Shown here: positions 51,735-60,042 of the stretch, in pieces
Layout of the letters: every line of letters starts with the position of its first letter
Numbering within the stretch: position 1 is the first letter of the stretch
DNA from: CAWBUW01 sp963792075
GTDB taxonomy: Bacteria > Chloroflexota > Anaerolineae > Anaerolineales > UBA4823
Direction: 5' to 3'
Length of the DNA: 64,000 nucleotides
Assembly: GCA_963792075.1 (NCBI GenBank)
Contig: CAWBUW010000012.1
Location: 1,364,001 to 1,428,000 of the forward strand
Position numbers and translations under genes: made by a program
The notes under the pieces: generated by a model
What the model saw: only the letters and a program-made list of their open reading frames with translations
Told to the model about the DNA's origin: nothing
Databases searched by the model: none

Positions 51735-51768
51735 GGGAACTCCGAATCCACGTGGATTCGGAGTTCCC
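51735..51768. terminator. Perfect 34-bp palindrome between binding-protein and permease genes
   Basis: GGGAACTCCGAATCCAC (51735-51751) is followed at once by its exact reverse complement (51752-51768), centred on CACGTG. It is placed as the 47070 hairpin is placed in the first transporter, and likely limits or protects the upstream mRNA. Confidence 0.6.
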
Positions 51769-51785
51769 AAGGCAAGATATAACAA

Positions 51786-52706
51786 ATGTTTCTGAAAGAT
51801 ATTTCTTCAGCCCCAAAGTTGAGGATATGGCAGAAGCTGGTCAAACATCGGACGCCATACCTGTATGTGAGCCCCTTTTTTATATTGTACGCCGTTTTTG
51901 GCATTTACCCCGCCATTTATGCCCTGGTTTTAAGCTTATATCAATGGGGAGGAGGAACGGATACCTGGAAGTTCGTTGGCCTTAAGAATTATATAAACCT
52001 TTGGTTGATCGATCCGGTATTTAAAGAAACCATCCTGGTGATGGCGAGATACCTGATAATTGTTGTTCCGCTAATGACTTTCCTCGCCCTTTTGCTGGCG
52101 GTGTTGATGAATACAAAGGAAGCTTTTTTTCTGGGTGGTATTTACCGCTCTACATTAATCTTACCTTATGTATTAGCCCCTACAGTTATCAGTGTCATTT
52201 TTTACCAGCTTTATGACCCAACTTATGGTTGGGTTGACTTGTTACTGACGAAACTTGGCTTACCAGCGGTAAAGTGGCTGGGCTCTTCTCAATGGAGTTA
52301 TATCGCAATCTCAATTGTTATATTGTGGCAGTACATAGGCTACAATGCACTGATCGCCCTGGCCGGTCTCACCGGTGTCCCTACAGAAATTTATGACGCA
52401 GCCAGAGTAGATGGAGCCAATGCAACACAAATTTTTTTCAAGATCACGATCCCTTTAATGCGCCCTATTTTGCTCTTTATGGCGGTAATGTCTACAATTG
52501 GCGTGTTTGGTATGTACGCCCAACCCTGGCTGCTTACACATGGCGGTCCTGGCTATTCGTCAAATACTTTCAGTATTATGTTGTACCGTTCTGCATTTGA
52601 ATTCCGCAGCTTTGGTTATGCTTCGGCCATCGGCGTAACCATTTTCTTACTTACAGGGATTTTCAGTTTCTTGCAAGTACGTTTTAATCAAAGCGAAAAT
52701 AGTTAG
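51786..52706 (+). CDS. Sugar ABC transporter permease (MalF family) 2
   Basis: 306 residues. A short cytoplasmic head leads to six helices, the first VSPFFILYAVFGIYPAIYAL. The EAA coupling loop EIYDAARVDGANATQIFFKI is near residue 203, and GYASAIGVTIFLLTGIFSFL forms the last helix. No strong ribosome-binding site precedes 51786; translation may depend on the folded palindrome just upstream. It pairs with the next permease (18-bp gap). Like the first set, it lacks a cognate ATPase gene. Confidence 0.9.
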   Translation: MFLKDISSAPKLRIWQKLVKHRTPYLYVSPFFILYAVFGIYPAIYALVLSLYQWGGGTDTWKFVGLKNYINLWLIDPVFKETILVMARYLIIVVPLMTFLALLLAVLMNTKEAFFLGGIYRSTLILPYVLAPTVISVIFYQLYDPTYGWVDLLLTKLGLPAVKWLGSSQWSYIAISIVILWQYIGYNALIALAGLTGVPTEIYDAARVDGANATQIFFKITIPLMRPILLFMAVMSTIGVFGMYAQPWLLTHGGPGYSSNTFSIMLYRSAFEFRSFGYASAIGVTIFLLTGIFSFLQVRFNQSENS

Positions 52707-52724
52707 CGGAGAAGGAGATAAGCA

Positions 52725-53570
52725 ATGTCATTACCCTCTCTACGCAAGAAAATAAGTTTTGTGGTGATAAACGTCATTTTGCTCCTTGTCACTGCGTCAT
52801 TTATCCTCCCGTTCTACTATATGGTCGTAGGAAGCTTTAAACATCAAGAAGAAATTGCCAACACAGTAGTTACTTTGATCCCCAAAACGCCCACGCTTGC
52901 AAATTATCTCACTATCTTTGCCCAGTATCCAATACCGCGCAATATTTTTAACAGTTTTGTGATTAGCCTCACGGTGACAGCCACGAATCTGTTCTTTTGC
53001 TCTTTAGCAGGGCTTGCATTTGCGCTTTATCGCTTTCCAGGGCGTGATAGGTTGTTCTTTGGGACCTTGCTTACCTTGATGATTCCTTTTCAGTCTATTC
53101 TGGTGCCGCTCTTTATTATGATGAGCAAATTAACCTGGACCAATACCTTTTTACCTCTGATTATCCCCGCATCTATCAGCGCCTTTGGGATATTCTTTAT
53201 CCGCCAATATATTTGTTCATCTGTGCCAAACGAGCTTTTGGATGCTGCGCGTATCGATGGCTGCGGTGAATTCGATTTGTATTGGCGGGTGGTCGTGCCG
53301 GTCATAAAGCCAGCTTTGATAACAATTGGCCTGATCATCTTCATGAATTCCTGGAATGATTACCTCTGGCCAATCATTATCTTAAATAGTAACAATCATT
53401 ACACCATGTCGATTGTGGCTGGGCTGGCGGGGTTAAGTCCTTATGCGGTGAATTGGGGAGAAAAGCTGGCTGCAGCCTCCGTAGCTGCCCTGCCTCCAGT
53501 GGTTATCTTTTATTTTTTCCGTAAGCAGTTCATTGAAGCCATTATGACAGGCGCCCTAAAAGGCACATAA
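52725..53570 (+). CDS. Sugar ABC transporter permease (MalG family) 2
   Basis: 281 residues, six helices. The segment VVINVILLLVTASFILPFYY is the first, the EAA loop ELLDAARIDGCGEFDLYWRV is near 175-195, and the ending RKQFIEAIMTGALKGT is the usual MalG-type C-terminus. GAGAAGGAGATA precedes the start. It completes the second importer. URO-D 3 starts 23 bp after its stop behind AAGGAGG, so the transporter and methyl-transfer genes share one transcript. Confidence 0.9.
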   Translation: MSLPSLRKKISFVVINVILLLVTASFILPFYYMVVGSFKHQEEIANTVVTLIPKTPTLANYLTIFAQYPIPRNIFNSFVISLTVTATNLFFCSLAGLAFALYRFPGRDRLFFGTLLTLMIPFQSILVPLFIMMSKLTWTNTFLPLIIPASISAFGIFFIRQYICSSVPNELLDAARIDGCGEFDLYWRVVVPVIKPALITIGLIIFMNSWNDYLWPIIILNSNNHYTMSIVAGLAGLSPYAVNWGEKLAAASVAALPPVVIFYFFRKQFIEAIMTGALKGT

Positions 53571-53593
53571 TTGAGGGTAAGGAGGCGATCAGA

Positions 53594-54793
53594 ATGAACA
53601 CATCGATGACAACCCGCCAGCGCTTAGTCGCTACGTTAAACTTTGAAGCTTGCGACCATCCTCCGTATTGGGAATGGGCTTATTGGCCCGAGACGTTGGA
53701 TCGATGGTATGCCGAAGGTCTGAAACGCGAAGTGGGCTACCCTGCCAGCATGAACAAATCGGAGCCTCTCAATGGCGGCGCTGGCGATTGGCGGCCTCCT
53801 ATGCCTCGCGAGCAGGATGTTCGCAAAGCGCTAAACCTGGACGATGGCTATTTCCATCCTCCGGTTCACGGGCGCCTTCCTCTGCCTGTCCCAGCACAGG
53901 TATTGGAAGAAGACGAACACATGCAGATATTGGTCGACACGGATGGCATCACAAAGAAAATCTTAAAAGAAACCATGTCGATGCCTATGTTCATGTCTTA
54001 TCCGGTGAAAAACCGCCAGGATTGGGAGGAATTGAAAGCCAACATGAACTGGTCCTTCCGAGCTCGCGTACCGGGGAATTGGGATGAGATCGCCGCCAGC
54101 CTGCGAGGCGAGCGCAGTTTCCCTGTTTCATTGTTAGGATATCCTGAGGGCCTGTTCGGACACCTGCGCGACTTGCTTGGGGTTAATTTCCTTCTTCTGG
54201 CTTTTTATGATGAGCCAGCCATGCTCCATGATATCCTCAACACGCTGACTGATTTATGGATCAGCTTATGGGAAGAACAAGTGGCCCAGTTTGAAACGGA
54301 TAGTGTGACATTTTGGGAAGACATGTGTTATCGCTCCGGGCCGCTAATTTCTGGGGCTATGTTCAGGACCTTTCTGATGCCTTGTTATAAACGTTTGACC
54401 GACGCGGGGCGGGCGATGGGAATCAAACATTATCTGGTAGACACGGATGGAGATTTGCGTAAGTTGATCCCATTATGGATAGAGGCAGGCATAACCGGGA
54501 TTTATCCCTTTGAAGTGCAGGCGAATATGAATGTGGAGGAGATCGGCAAACAATACCCTGATCTGGCTCTGATGGGCGGCATAGACAAACGCGAGATTGA
54601 CAAAGGCCCGCAGGCCATCGATCGCGAGCTGGAACGCCGCTTGCCGTTTCTATTGCAGCGCGGCGGTTATGTGCCCACCCTGGATCATCACGTTACGCCC
54701 GAAGTATCCTGGCCTGATTTTGTCTATTATCGTAAAAGAGTCGCCGAATATTGCGAACAATATAGCCCTCTGGTTAGAAACCATAAAGGATAG
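53594..54793 (+). CDS. URO-D superfamily protein 3 (no HxC motif)
   Basis: 399 residues, starting MNTSMTTRQRLVATLNFEAC and continuing DHPPYWEWAYWPETLDRWY. The barrel includes FWEDMCYRSGPLIS near 237, and YLVDTDGDLRKLIPLWIEAG near 275, where other members carry HxCG. Here the position reads VDTDG, so the presumed zinc ligands are replaced by Asp. The end is LDHHVTPEVSWPDFVYYRKR. It is therefore unlikely to be a zinc methyltransferase of the MtaA kind; it could be a methyl-substrate lyase, a decarboxylase-like enzyme or a partner subunit. TAAGGAGGCG lies upstream. It is followed by two further URO-D genes with gaps of 5 and 13 bp. Confidence 0.75.
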   Translation: MNTSMTTRQRLVATLNFEACDHPPYWEWAYWPETLDRWYAEGLKREVGYPASMNKSEPLNGGAGDWRPPMPREQDVRKALNLDDGYFHPPVHGRLPLPVPAQVLEEDEHMQILVDTDGITKKILKETMSMPMFMSYPVKNRQDWEELKANMNWSFRARVPGNWDEIAASLRGERSFPVSLLGYPEGLFGHLRDLLGVNFLLLAFYDEPAMLHDILNTLTDLWISLWEEQVAQFETDSVTFWEDMCYRSGPLISGAMFRTFLMPCYKRLTDAGRAMGIKHYLVDTDGDLRKLIPLWIEAGITGIYPFEVQANMNVEEIGKQYPDLALMGGIDKREIDKGPQAIDRELERRLPFLLQRGGYVPTLDHHVTPEVSWPDFVYYRKRVAEYCEQYSPLVRNHKG

Positions 54794-54798
54794 TCAAA

Positions 54799-55872
54799 AT
54801 GTACGAAATGGAACCCCGTGAACGTATTCTGCGCTCCATGCGCCGGCTGGTCCCCGACCGGGTACCACGTGAAGCTGTTTTTACCCTGCCGGTTGAAGAA
54901 GAATTTCGCTTGCGCACCTACGCTTCAGACTATGAAACCTATTTTGGCATGGACCGGCGCACAGTAGTTTTTCGGCGACCGCAATCGCTAACCGATTTTT
55001 CTCCTTATCTAAAGGGGATAACCATACCCGAAGGCGCGTTTACCGATGAGTGGGGTAATTTAGTTGTCAAGGGGTTCAAATATAGAACCACGGATTATGT
55101 ATATCCGATGCGCAACCTGCGCACAATAGCCGATTTGAATGAATATCCATTCCCGGATTTCCGGCAGGACCTCTGCCACGCTCATTTAGACGCTGAGGTT
55201 AAGAGCTTGCATGATCGCGGTTTGGCAGTTACCGGCGATCTGTGGGGTACTTTCTTTGAGCGCAGTTGGCATATGCGTGGAATGGAGCGCATGTTTTTTG
55301 ATTTTGCTGATAATCAGGATTTTGCCAATGCTCTGCTGGATAAAATGCTCGATTTGCGTATTTTCATGGCAACCCGGTTCGCTGAGGCAGGTGTAGATGT
55401 CTTGCACACCGGTGATGACCTGGGCATGCAGCATACCCTTTTGATGAGCGTTCCCATGTGGCGCAAATGGTTCAAACCGCGCCTGGCGCAGGTATGGGCC
55501 GCAGCCAGACGGGTGAAGCCAGATATCCTTATCTCTTATCATTCGGATGGCTTTATCGAACCATTCATCCCTGAATTGATCGAGATCGGCTTGGATGTGC
55601 TCAATCCGGTCCAACCCGAGTGCATGGACCCATCCGAGATTAAGCGCAAATTTGGTGACCGGTTAGCGTTCTTTGGGACAATTGGCAACCAGACGACCAT
55701 GCCTTTCGGCTCACCTGATGAGGTACGTCAGGAAGTCTGCCGGCGAATTGAAACTGTTGGTAAGGGCGGCGGGTTAGTGTTAGCTCCCAGCCACATGATT
55801 GAACCAGATGTGCCCTGGGATAATATTATCGCATTTTTTGAAGCAGCCGAAGAATATGGATATTATAGCTAG
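54799..55872 (+). CDS. URO-D superfamily protein 4
   Basis: 357 residues, starting MYEMEPRERILRSMRRLVPD; the Met at 54808 is an alternative start. Key segments are HTGDDLGMQHTLLMSVPMW near 207, SYHSDGFIEPFIPELIEIG near 250, with H-S-D in place of HxC, and LNPVQPECMDPSEIKRKFG just after, which offers a Cys nearby. FFGTIGNQTTMPFGSPDEV follows, in the place where URO-D 1 and 2 have WGGGV. AAAGGA precedes the start. It sits tightly between URO-D 3 and 5. A methyl-transfer role is likely by family and setting, with altered metal ligands. Confidence 0.75.
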   Translation: MYEMEPRERILRSMRRLVPDRVPREAVFTLPVEEEFRLRTYASDYETYFGMDRRTVVFRRPQSLTDFSPYLKGITIPEGAFTDEWGNLVVKGFKYRTTDYVYPMRNLRTIADLNEYPFPDFRQDLCHAHLDAEVKSLHDRGLAVTGDLWGTFFERSWHMRGMERMFFDFADNQDFANALLDKMLDLRIFMATRFAEAGVDVLHTGDDLGMQHTLLMSVPMWRKWFKPRLAQVWAAARRVKPDILISYHSDGFIEPFIPELIEIGLDVLNPVQPECMDPSEIKRKFGDRLAFFGTIGNQTTMPFGSPDEVRQEVCRRIETVGKGGGLVLAPSHMIEPDVPWDNIIAFFEAAEEYGYYS

Positions 55873-55885
55873 CGCGAGGAAAATA

Positions 55886-56875
55886 ATGAATAGAAAAGAA
55901 CTGGTGGTACGAGCAATCAAATTTCAATCACCTTCCCGACCGCCTTTATATTTTAGGAATGATCCAGAGCGATCTGACATTGTCCAGGTGCCTTACTATG
56001 CCCCAACAAATTTCGTGGACGTTGATAAGACGCGGGACGAGTTGGGTTGTATTTGGAGTAATGTAATCGGAACCGGCACGGGGTATGTGATAAAGCATCC
56101 TTTGGAAGATTTGGCGGTGCTGGAAATGTATGCGCTTCCCGACCCGCGCCTGCCCAGCCGGTTCGTTGAGATTGAAAAAGCAGTCCAAAAATACCCAGAC
56201 AAATTTGTCGTAGCTGCAATGGGCCTCTCCGGTTTTAGTTTGATGACGGCTCTACGTGGTTTTGAAAATATTCTTTCCGATTTATACTTGAACCCTGGGC
56301 CTCTTTCGAAGCTGGCAGAACAAGTATTTGAATATGAGGCATCTGTTATCGATGAAATCGCCCGGCGCGGCGCCGATGGAGTGTGGTTTTTCGACGATTG
56401 GGGCACGGAGAACAACCTGTTCATTAAACCTGAGCTGTGGCGCCAATTTTACAAACCCTTTTACAAGGCTCAATTCCTGCACATCCACAAGTTGGGAATG
56501 CGCGCTTTTTTCCATAGCTGCGGCTGTGTTTGGAAAATCATCCCTGACATGATCGATATCGGTGTAGACGTACTGAACCTGGAACAAATGTTGGTATTTG
56601 GATCCGGCGCTCAAACTGGCTACGAGCGGCTGAGACAGGAATTCGGTGGGAGGGTATGCTTCACGGTTAATGTAGACACACAGCGCACTTTGATCAATGG
56701 AAGTGCCGAGGAGATCGAGCAGGAAATCCAACACATCTTCCGTACTTTTGATCTTCCTCAAGGAGGTTTTATCGTATTTGCTGATGCGGGCAAAGATCAT
56801 AACATAGTCCCACCAAAAAACCTTCATCTGGTAGAGGACTTGTTTCAGAGCGAAATCCGAAAATTTTCTAATTAA
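55886..56875 (+). CDS. URO-D superfamily protein 5 (HxC motif)
   Basis: 329 residues from the ATG at 55886 (GCGAGGAAAAT upstream); the frame before it overlaps URO-D 4 and is rejected. It is the shortest of the five. It contains WFFDDWGTENNLFIKPELW near 180, and FFHSCGCVWKIIPDMIDIG near 215 with H-S-C-G-C, the richest metal-type motif of the set, then LNLEQMLVFG and CFTVNVDTQRTLING. The corrinoid protein gene follows after 13 bp, the closest of all the URO-D genes. This makes it the best candidate for the direct methyltransferase partner of that protein. Confidence 0.8.
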   Translation: MNRKELVVRAIKFQSPSRPPLYFRNDPERSDIVQVPYYAPTNFVDVDKTRDELGCIWSNVIGTGTGYVIKHPLEDLAVLEMYALPDPRLPSRFVEIEKAVQKYPDKFVVAAMGLSGFSLMTALRGFENILSDLYLNPGPLSKLAEQVFEYEASVIDEIARRGADGVWFFDDWGTENNLFIKPELWRQFYKPFYKAQFLHIHKLGMRAFFHSCGCVWKIIPDMIDIGVDVLNLEQMLVFGSGAQTGYERLRQEFGGRVCFTVNVDTQRTLINGSAEEIEQEIQHIFRTFDLPQGGFIVFADAGKDHNIVPPKNLHLVEDLFQSEIRKFSN

Positions 56876-56888
56876 GAGGAGTATTATA

Positions 56889-57521
56889 ATGAGTATAAAA
56901 GATGAAATCTACGAAAGTGTTTTGAACGGCGATGCCGAGGCAGTTGATCGGTTGGTTCCACAAGCCCTACGAGAAGGGTTCGGCGCCGAATCGCTCTTGA
57001 AGGAAGCCTTGATCCCTGCCATGAGCGAAGTTGGCGCGCGTTTTGAAGCCGGAGATTACTACGTACCCGAAATGCTGATCAGCGCACGCTCAATGAAAGC
57101 TGGGCTCGACCACTTGCGCCCCCTCCTGGTAGCGCAGGATATAAAACCAGCCGGCAAAATTGTCGTTGGCAGTGTTAAAGGTGACCTTCATGATATCGGT
57201 AAAAACTTAGTTGCCATCATGATGGAAGGCGCCGGCTTTCAGGTTATTGATCTCGGGATTGACGTCGCCCCTGAGAAATTTATTCAAGCTGTCCGCGACC
57301 ATGGTGCTAACTTGATCGGGATTTCAGCGCTCTTGACTACGACTATGGTCAACATGAAAGTAACGATCGATATGATTAAGTCCACCGGTTTATATGATCA
57401 AGTAAAGGTGATCGTCGGCGGCGCGCCGGTTACACAGGCTTTTGCCGACCAGATTGGAGCGCAAGGGTTTGCGCCAGATGCCAGCGCCGCGGCTACCCTG
57501 GCCCTCCGCCTTGTGGCCTAA
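56889..57521 (+). CDS. Corrinoid (B12-binding) methyl-carrier protein, MtbC/MttC/MtaC type
   Basis: 210 residues, the normal length. The N-terminal helical cap (about 1-85) holds GFGAESLLKEALIPAMSEVG and YYVPEMLISARSMKAGL. The B12 Rossmann domain follows with GDLHDIGKNLVAIMMEG, where His101 of the DxHxxG motif is the lower axial ligand of cobalt. Then come IDLGIDVAPEKF and VIVGGAPVTQAFADQIGA, the SxL and GG loops that hold the nucleotide tail. It shuttles a methyl group between two methyltransferases in the cytoplasm. AGAGGAG precedes the start. This is the only corrinoid protein in the window, placed after five URO-D proteins. Confidence 0.93.
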   Translation: MSIKDEIYESVLNGDAEAVDRLVPQALREGFGAESLLKEALIPAMSEVGARFEAGDYYVPEMLISARSMKAGLDHLRPLLVAQDIKPAGKIVVGSVKGDLHDIGKNLVAIMMEGAGFQVIDLGIDVAPEKFIQAVRDHGANLIGISALLTTTMVNMKVTIDMIKSTGLYDQVKVIVGGAPVTQAFADQIGAQGFAPDASAAATLALRLVA

Positions 57522-57524
57522 GTT

Positions 57525-59018
57525 ATGGATGTTTTCCTGGGCCTGGATCTTGGCACAACAAACTGTAAAGTGGTGGCTGTTGACCGCCAAGGCCAAATTG
57601 TAGCCAGCGCCAGCGCACTTACTCCGGTGAAGAAATCTCCGGATCTTGAAATCACGGAATACGATGCTGAGATGCTCTGGGCAGTTAGCGCACGGCTGGT
57701 GCGCCAGGTAATCGATAAATTAGCGCCTGAGCAAAAAGTGGCAGGGCTGGCAGTTGCCAGCATGGGCGAAAGTGGGGTGTTGGTGGATAAAACGGGCAGT
57801 CCACTTACGTCAATCCCCACCTGGTACGACCACCGCACTCAATCCTGGACAGGTTGGTGGCGAGAGCGCCTGACAGAGGCAGAAATTTATGATATTACCG
57901 GCTTGCCATTAGACTATCTCTATTCGGTGAACAAGATCCTCTGGCTGCGGGAGAATGCGCCCCAGGCTTTCTCTCGGGCACATGCATACTTATGTGTGGC
58001 CGATTGGATCATTTACCGTTTGACCGGACAATTTACCACCAGCTACAGCATGGCTTCAAGAACCATGCTGTTTGATATACACCAGCGGGGCTGGTCAGAG
58101 ACAATGCTGCGCCTCTCAAACCTGGCGCCTGATTTGATGCCTTCTGCCTTTCCCAGCGGTACACTGGCTGGCAGGGTAAGCCGGTTAGCTGAGCGTGCCA
58201 CAGGTTTGCAAGCAGGCGTGCCGGTCTTCATCGGAGGCCACGATCATATTTGCGCGGCGGTTGCTGCAGGGGCGATTGAGCCAGGCATCGTGCTTAACTC
58301 GGCGGGCACCGTTGAAGCCTTGATGGTTACCTTGGAAACTCCCGTAACGGGAGAGGTAATGGCGGCCTCAGGATTGTGCTGCGGGTGTCATACTGTCAGA
58401 GACCGGTATTATCTTCTCGGTGGCCTTATGGGAGGCGGCGTGTTAGCGTGGGTAAGCCGCCTTCTGGCGGGTGATGATTCTCCCCAGGCAATAAACCGCC
58501 TCATGGAGGAGGCGGCCTCTTCTCCGCCTGGTGCAAATAGCGTTCGGTTCTTGCCTTACCTGGATGGAAGTGGACCTCCAGACCGGGTTCCGACAGCTTG
58601 GGGAGCCTGGTTGGGTATAAGCCTCAAGCATAATCGCTCGGATATGATCCGCTCGGCCGTAGAAGGCATTAGCTACGGGATTCGATATTTACTTGAAATT
58701 GCTCAAACCTGGACAGGCATATCGGTTGATGAGTTACGCTGTGTCGGTGGAGGTACGCGGAATGCCTTCTGGCAGCAAATCAAAGCTGACATTTTAGGCT
58801 TACCTGTGGACACCCCTCTTGTCACCGACGTTACGGCACAAGGGGCCGCACTATTGGCGGCGGTGGGCGCGCAGGTTTTCCGCGATGAAGTAGAAGCTGC
58901 GCAAGTTACCTATCGCTCAGGCATGCGTTATGAAATCCATCTTGAGCGCAGTGAATTTTATGATGGCTTCTATCGACAAGAATACCAGAAGATCTATCGC
59001 GCGAATAAGCCAGGCTAA
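57525..59018 (+). CDS. FGGY-family carbohydrate kinase (xylulokinase-like)
   Basis: 497 residues. The N-terminal ATPase loop FLGLDLGTTNCKVVAVD is at residues 4-20. TWYDHRTQSWTGWW near 95 carries the substrate Asp-His region seen in xylulokinases and glycerol kinases. GGHDHICAAVAAGAIEPG near 238 and the second FGGY signature, including GGGTRNAFWQQIKAD near 410, are clear. It phosphorylates a ketose or polyol using ATP. It starts 3 bp after the corrinoid stop without a strong ribosome-binding site, so translation is coupled. It would act after the isomerase. Confidence 0.88.
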   Translation: MDVFLGLDLGTTNCKVVAVDRQGQIVASASALTPVKKSPDLEITEYDAEMLWAVSARLVRQVIDKLAPEQKVAGLAVASMGESGVLVDKTGSPLTSIPTWYDHRTQSWTGWWRERLTEAEIYDITGLPLDYLYSVNKILWLRENAPQAFSRAHAYLCVADWIIYRLTGQFTTSYSMASRTMLFDIHQRGWSETMLRLSNLAPDLMPSAFPSGTLAGRVSRLAERATGLQAGVPVFIGGHDHICAAVAAGAIEPGIVLNSAGTVEALMVTLETPVTGEVMAASGLCCGCHTVRDRYYLLGGLMGGGVLAWVSRLLAGDDSPQAINRLMEEAASSPPGANSVRFLPYLDGSGPPDRVPTAWGAWLGISLKHNRSDMIRSAVEGISYGIRYLLEIAQTWTGISVDELRCVGGGTRNAFWQQIKADILGLPVDTPLVTDVTAQGAALLAAVGAQVFRDEVEAAQVTYRSGMRYEIHLERSEFYDGFYRQEYQKIYRANKPG

Positions 59019-59034
59019 ACGCAAGGGGAGTAAA

Positions 59035-59955
59035 ATGCCATCGCTAACAGTCGTCGGCAGCTTAAATATGGACCTGGTGGTGCGTGTGGCTCATTTACCT
59101 GCGCCTGGTGAGACCATCCTGGGCCGGGATTACCAAACCATTCCTGGCGGCAAAGGGGCAAACCAAGCTGTGGCCGCCGCACGATTAGGAGGAATTGTCC
59201 ACTTGGTTGGCCGGGTTGGACAGGACTCCTATGGACAGACTTTGATCGCTAACTTGAGTGTTGAAGGAATCCATGTCGAATTTGTCCAGGTGGACTCCAC
59301 ATCTGCCAGTGGTATTGCGATGATCACGCTGGATGAGGCCGGTTCCAACACTATTGTTGTCGCACCTGGGGCAAACATGGCGTTAACCCCACAGGACGTA
59401 TTCCAGGCTTTCAATGGCATCGCTTCTATGGACGTGTTGGTATTACAACTCGAGTCACCGCTTGAATGTGTGCAGGAAGCCGCCCGTCTTGGCCAGGCGC
59501 GGGGGGCAAAGGTAGTACTCAACCCGGCGCCTGCTAGGAAGCTGCCTGATGAAATTTATAAGTATGTCGACGTATTGGTTCCGAATGAGACTGAAATCAG
59601 CCTGCTAACAAGTTTACCCGTAAATACAATCGGACAGGCTGAGCAAGCTGCAGTTCGCCTTTTAGAAATGGGGGCAGGAGAGGTGGTACTGACCCTGGGA
59701 GGGCGCGGCGCGCTTGTGGTTGTGCCGGGTGAGACTTCAACGCACATTCCTCCCTACAAAGTTCAGGTGGTTGATACTACTGCAGCCGGCGACGCATTTG
59801 TGGCCGGACTGGCGGTTGGGCTGGCGCAGGGCTTGAATTTGGTTGAAGCTTCCCGCTTTGGTAATGCTGCCGGGGCAGTTGCCGTCACAAGGTTGGGGGC
59901 GCAGCCTTCCATGCCAACCCGTGAAGATGTAATGCGAATGATTGAAGGCACATAA
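59035..59955 (+). CDS. Ribokinase-family sugar kinase
   Basis: 306 residues from the ATG at 59035 (AAGGGGAG upstream); the frame back to 58930 overlaps the FGGY kinase and is rejected. VVGSLNMDLVVRVAHLPAPGET starts it, and PGGKGANQAVAAARLGG near 40 and DTTAAGDAFVAGLAVGLAQG near 245 are the ribokinase signatures with the catalytic Asp. The NPAPAR and PNETE motifs typical of RbsK are present. It phosphorylates a pentose or similar free sugar. A second kinase in the same run fits a pathway with more than one sugar or a branched route. Confidence 0.9.
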   Translation: MPSLTVVGSLNMDLVVRVAHLPAPGETILGRDYQTIPGGKGANQAVAAARLGGIVHLVGRVGQDSYGQTLIANLSVEGIHVEFVQVDSTSASGIAMITLDEAGSNTIVVAPGANMALTPQDVFQAFNGIASMDVLVLQLESPLECVQEAARLGQARGAKVVLNPAPARKLPDEIYKYVDVLVPNETEISLLTSLPVNTIGQAEQAAVRLLEMGAGEVVLTLGGRGALVVVPGETSTHIPPYKVQVVDTTAAGDAFVAGLAVGLAQGLNLVEASRFGNAAGAVAVTRLGAQPSMPTREDVMRMIEGT

Positions 59956-60042
59956 TTAAGTCATGATTATAAAAAGGTTTGGCGCAAGATGTAGGCCACT
60001 CAATACAATCTCAGTTGACGACTAAATAAGGAAATAATTTCG

